Shown here: positions 63,655 to 64,000 of the stretch, one piece after another
Numbering within the stretch: the stretch's first letter is position 1
Layout: every line of letters starts with the position of its first letter
Assembly (NCBI RefSeq): GCF_001941865.1
Contig: NZ_CP016162.1
Span: 4,215,501 to 4,279,500, forward strand
Reading direction: 5' to 3'
Origin: Pseudomonas alcaliphila JAB1
GTDB taxonomy: Bacteria; Pseudomonadota; Gammaproteobacteria; Pseudomonadales; Pseudomonadaceae
Length of the DNA stretch: 64,000 nucleotides
Made by a program: the position numbers and the translations under genes
Notes under the pieces: generated by a model
Seen by the model: the letters and a program-made list of their open reading frames with translations, nothing else
Told to the model about the DNA's origin: nothing
The model's database searches: none

Positions 63655-63716
63655 CGTCATTCCCGCGCAGGCGGGAACCTAGAAACGGGGCTCCCGCCTG
63701 CGCGGGAGTGACGGTA
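63655..63716. repeat. Inverted repeat, CGTCATTCCCGCGCAGGCGGG family
   Basis: GTCATTCCCGCGCAGGCGGG facing CTCCCGCCTGCGCGGGAGTG. The arms fold into a long GC-rich hairpin between the convergent globin and pseudouridine synthase genes. It belongs to a common, widely dispersed family. The remaining ~120 bp of this gap shows nothing I recognise. Confidence 0.83.
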
Positions 63717-63755
63717 TATGGATATTCAGTGCTTCATCAGGCAAACCGCGCGCAT

Positions 63756-64000
63756 CTATGGCAACTGCGCGGGCACCTCACGCCATTGCCCGGGCTGTAG
63801 CCCGTCCAACTGCCAGGGCCCGATTGCCACGCGCACCAGGCGCAGGGTCGGCAGGCCAACCGCAGCGGTCATGCGCCGCACCTGACGATTACGCCCCTCG
63901 CGAATCACCAGCTCCAGCCAAGCCGTCGGCACGCTCTTGCGAAAGCGTACCGGCGGGTTGCGCTCCCATAGCTCGGGCTCGTCCAGGCGCCGCGCCTCGG
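63756..64000 (-). CDS. RluE-like 23S rRNA pseudouridine synthase (3' end only)
   Basis: The window holds only the C-terminal ~81 residues; the gene continues past position 64000. The peptide contains [20 protein letters not shown], which is the RsuA/RluE-family signature for the C-terminal core, and then [20 protein letters not shown]. The stop is TAG at 63756-63758. RluE modifies U2457 of 23S rRNA in E. coli. The catalytic Asp lies outside the window. Confidence 0.87.
   Translation of the reverse strand, partial: EARRLDEPELWERNPPVRFRKSVPTAWLELVIREGRNRQVRRMTAAVGLPTLRLVRVAIGPWQLDGLQPGQWREVPAQLP

Overview
This window is high-GC gammaproteobacterial chromosome, almost certainly Pseudomonas sensu lato; protein similarities and gene order point to the P. 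aeruginosa/P. mendocina side. Supporting signs are a beta-alanine catabolic block arranged like bauC-bauA-bauR, a purine block arranged like the PA0136-PA0148 region, a TtgABC/MexAB-OprM-type efflux operon with a TtgR-like repressor, and many REP elements of the types common in Pseudomonas. I recognise no rRNA or tRNA gene, CRISPR array, prophage or plasmid backbone. The window is ordinary core and soft-core chromosome, with short repeats in most intergenic gaps.

Layout. 0-4 kb: mmsA/bauC and bauA with divergent bauR. 4-8.4 kb: a nucleobase permease (NCS2), a RutR-like TetR regulator, a YigZ-family protein, a DUF922 protease and an SDR. 8.7-18.4 kb: a purine/nucleoside block with a BMP-type ABC transporter (ATPase, two permeases, and a distant binding protein), 8-oxoguanine deaminase, a 2OG-Fe(II) oxygenase and adenine deaminase. 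A REP-associated tyrosine transposase (RAYT) sits inside it. Both the ATPase-permease operon and the detached binding-protein gene have good sigma-54 (-24/-12) promoter matches, so nitrogen control is likely. 18.5-28 kb: one long minus-strand metal block with two TonB-dependent receptors (one OprC-like), two DUF2946 proteins, a PCu(A)C copper chaperone, three PepSY proteins and a cytochrome b. 28-31 kb: a LysR gene divergent from a monooxygenase and a quinone reductase. 31-37.6 kb: ttgR and the RND pump, with a visible operator and terminator.

37.7-41.4 kb: a tightly overlapping operon of GNAT, SagB-like tandem nitroreductase, TesB and HAD phosphatase. 41.4-43.4 kb: a decayed duplicate of the start of a histone-deacetylase-family gene, a hemolysin III-family protein, then the intact deacetylase gene. 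43.6-54.8 kb: a class V aminotransferase, a flavoprotein, a REC-CheC protein with a PAS protein, an RNA helicase, an exonuclease, a NYN protein, a YbaK deacylase, a YciC-like protein, two VOC proteins, a binding-protein pseudogene with an amber codon, and an SDR. 54.8-64 kb: a tandem CDGSH protein, a membrane-anchored EEP hydrolase, a solute-binding protein, a TlpA-like thioredoxin, HrpB, a lipoprotein, FieF, a probable minus-strand small RNA, an AsnC/Lrp regulator, DUF2788, a globin, and the 3' end of an RluE-like pseudouridine synthase.

The least explained items are: a ~175-190 bp palindromic element present in two inverted copies whose ends differ yet remain self-complementary; the minus-strand transcript implied by an orphan terminator between fieF and the Lrp-type gene; the SagB-like operon, which lacks any peptide-modification partner; and the sigma-54 pairing of the split transporter.
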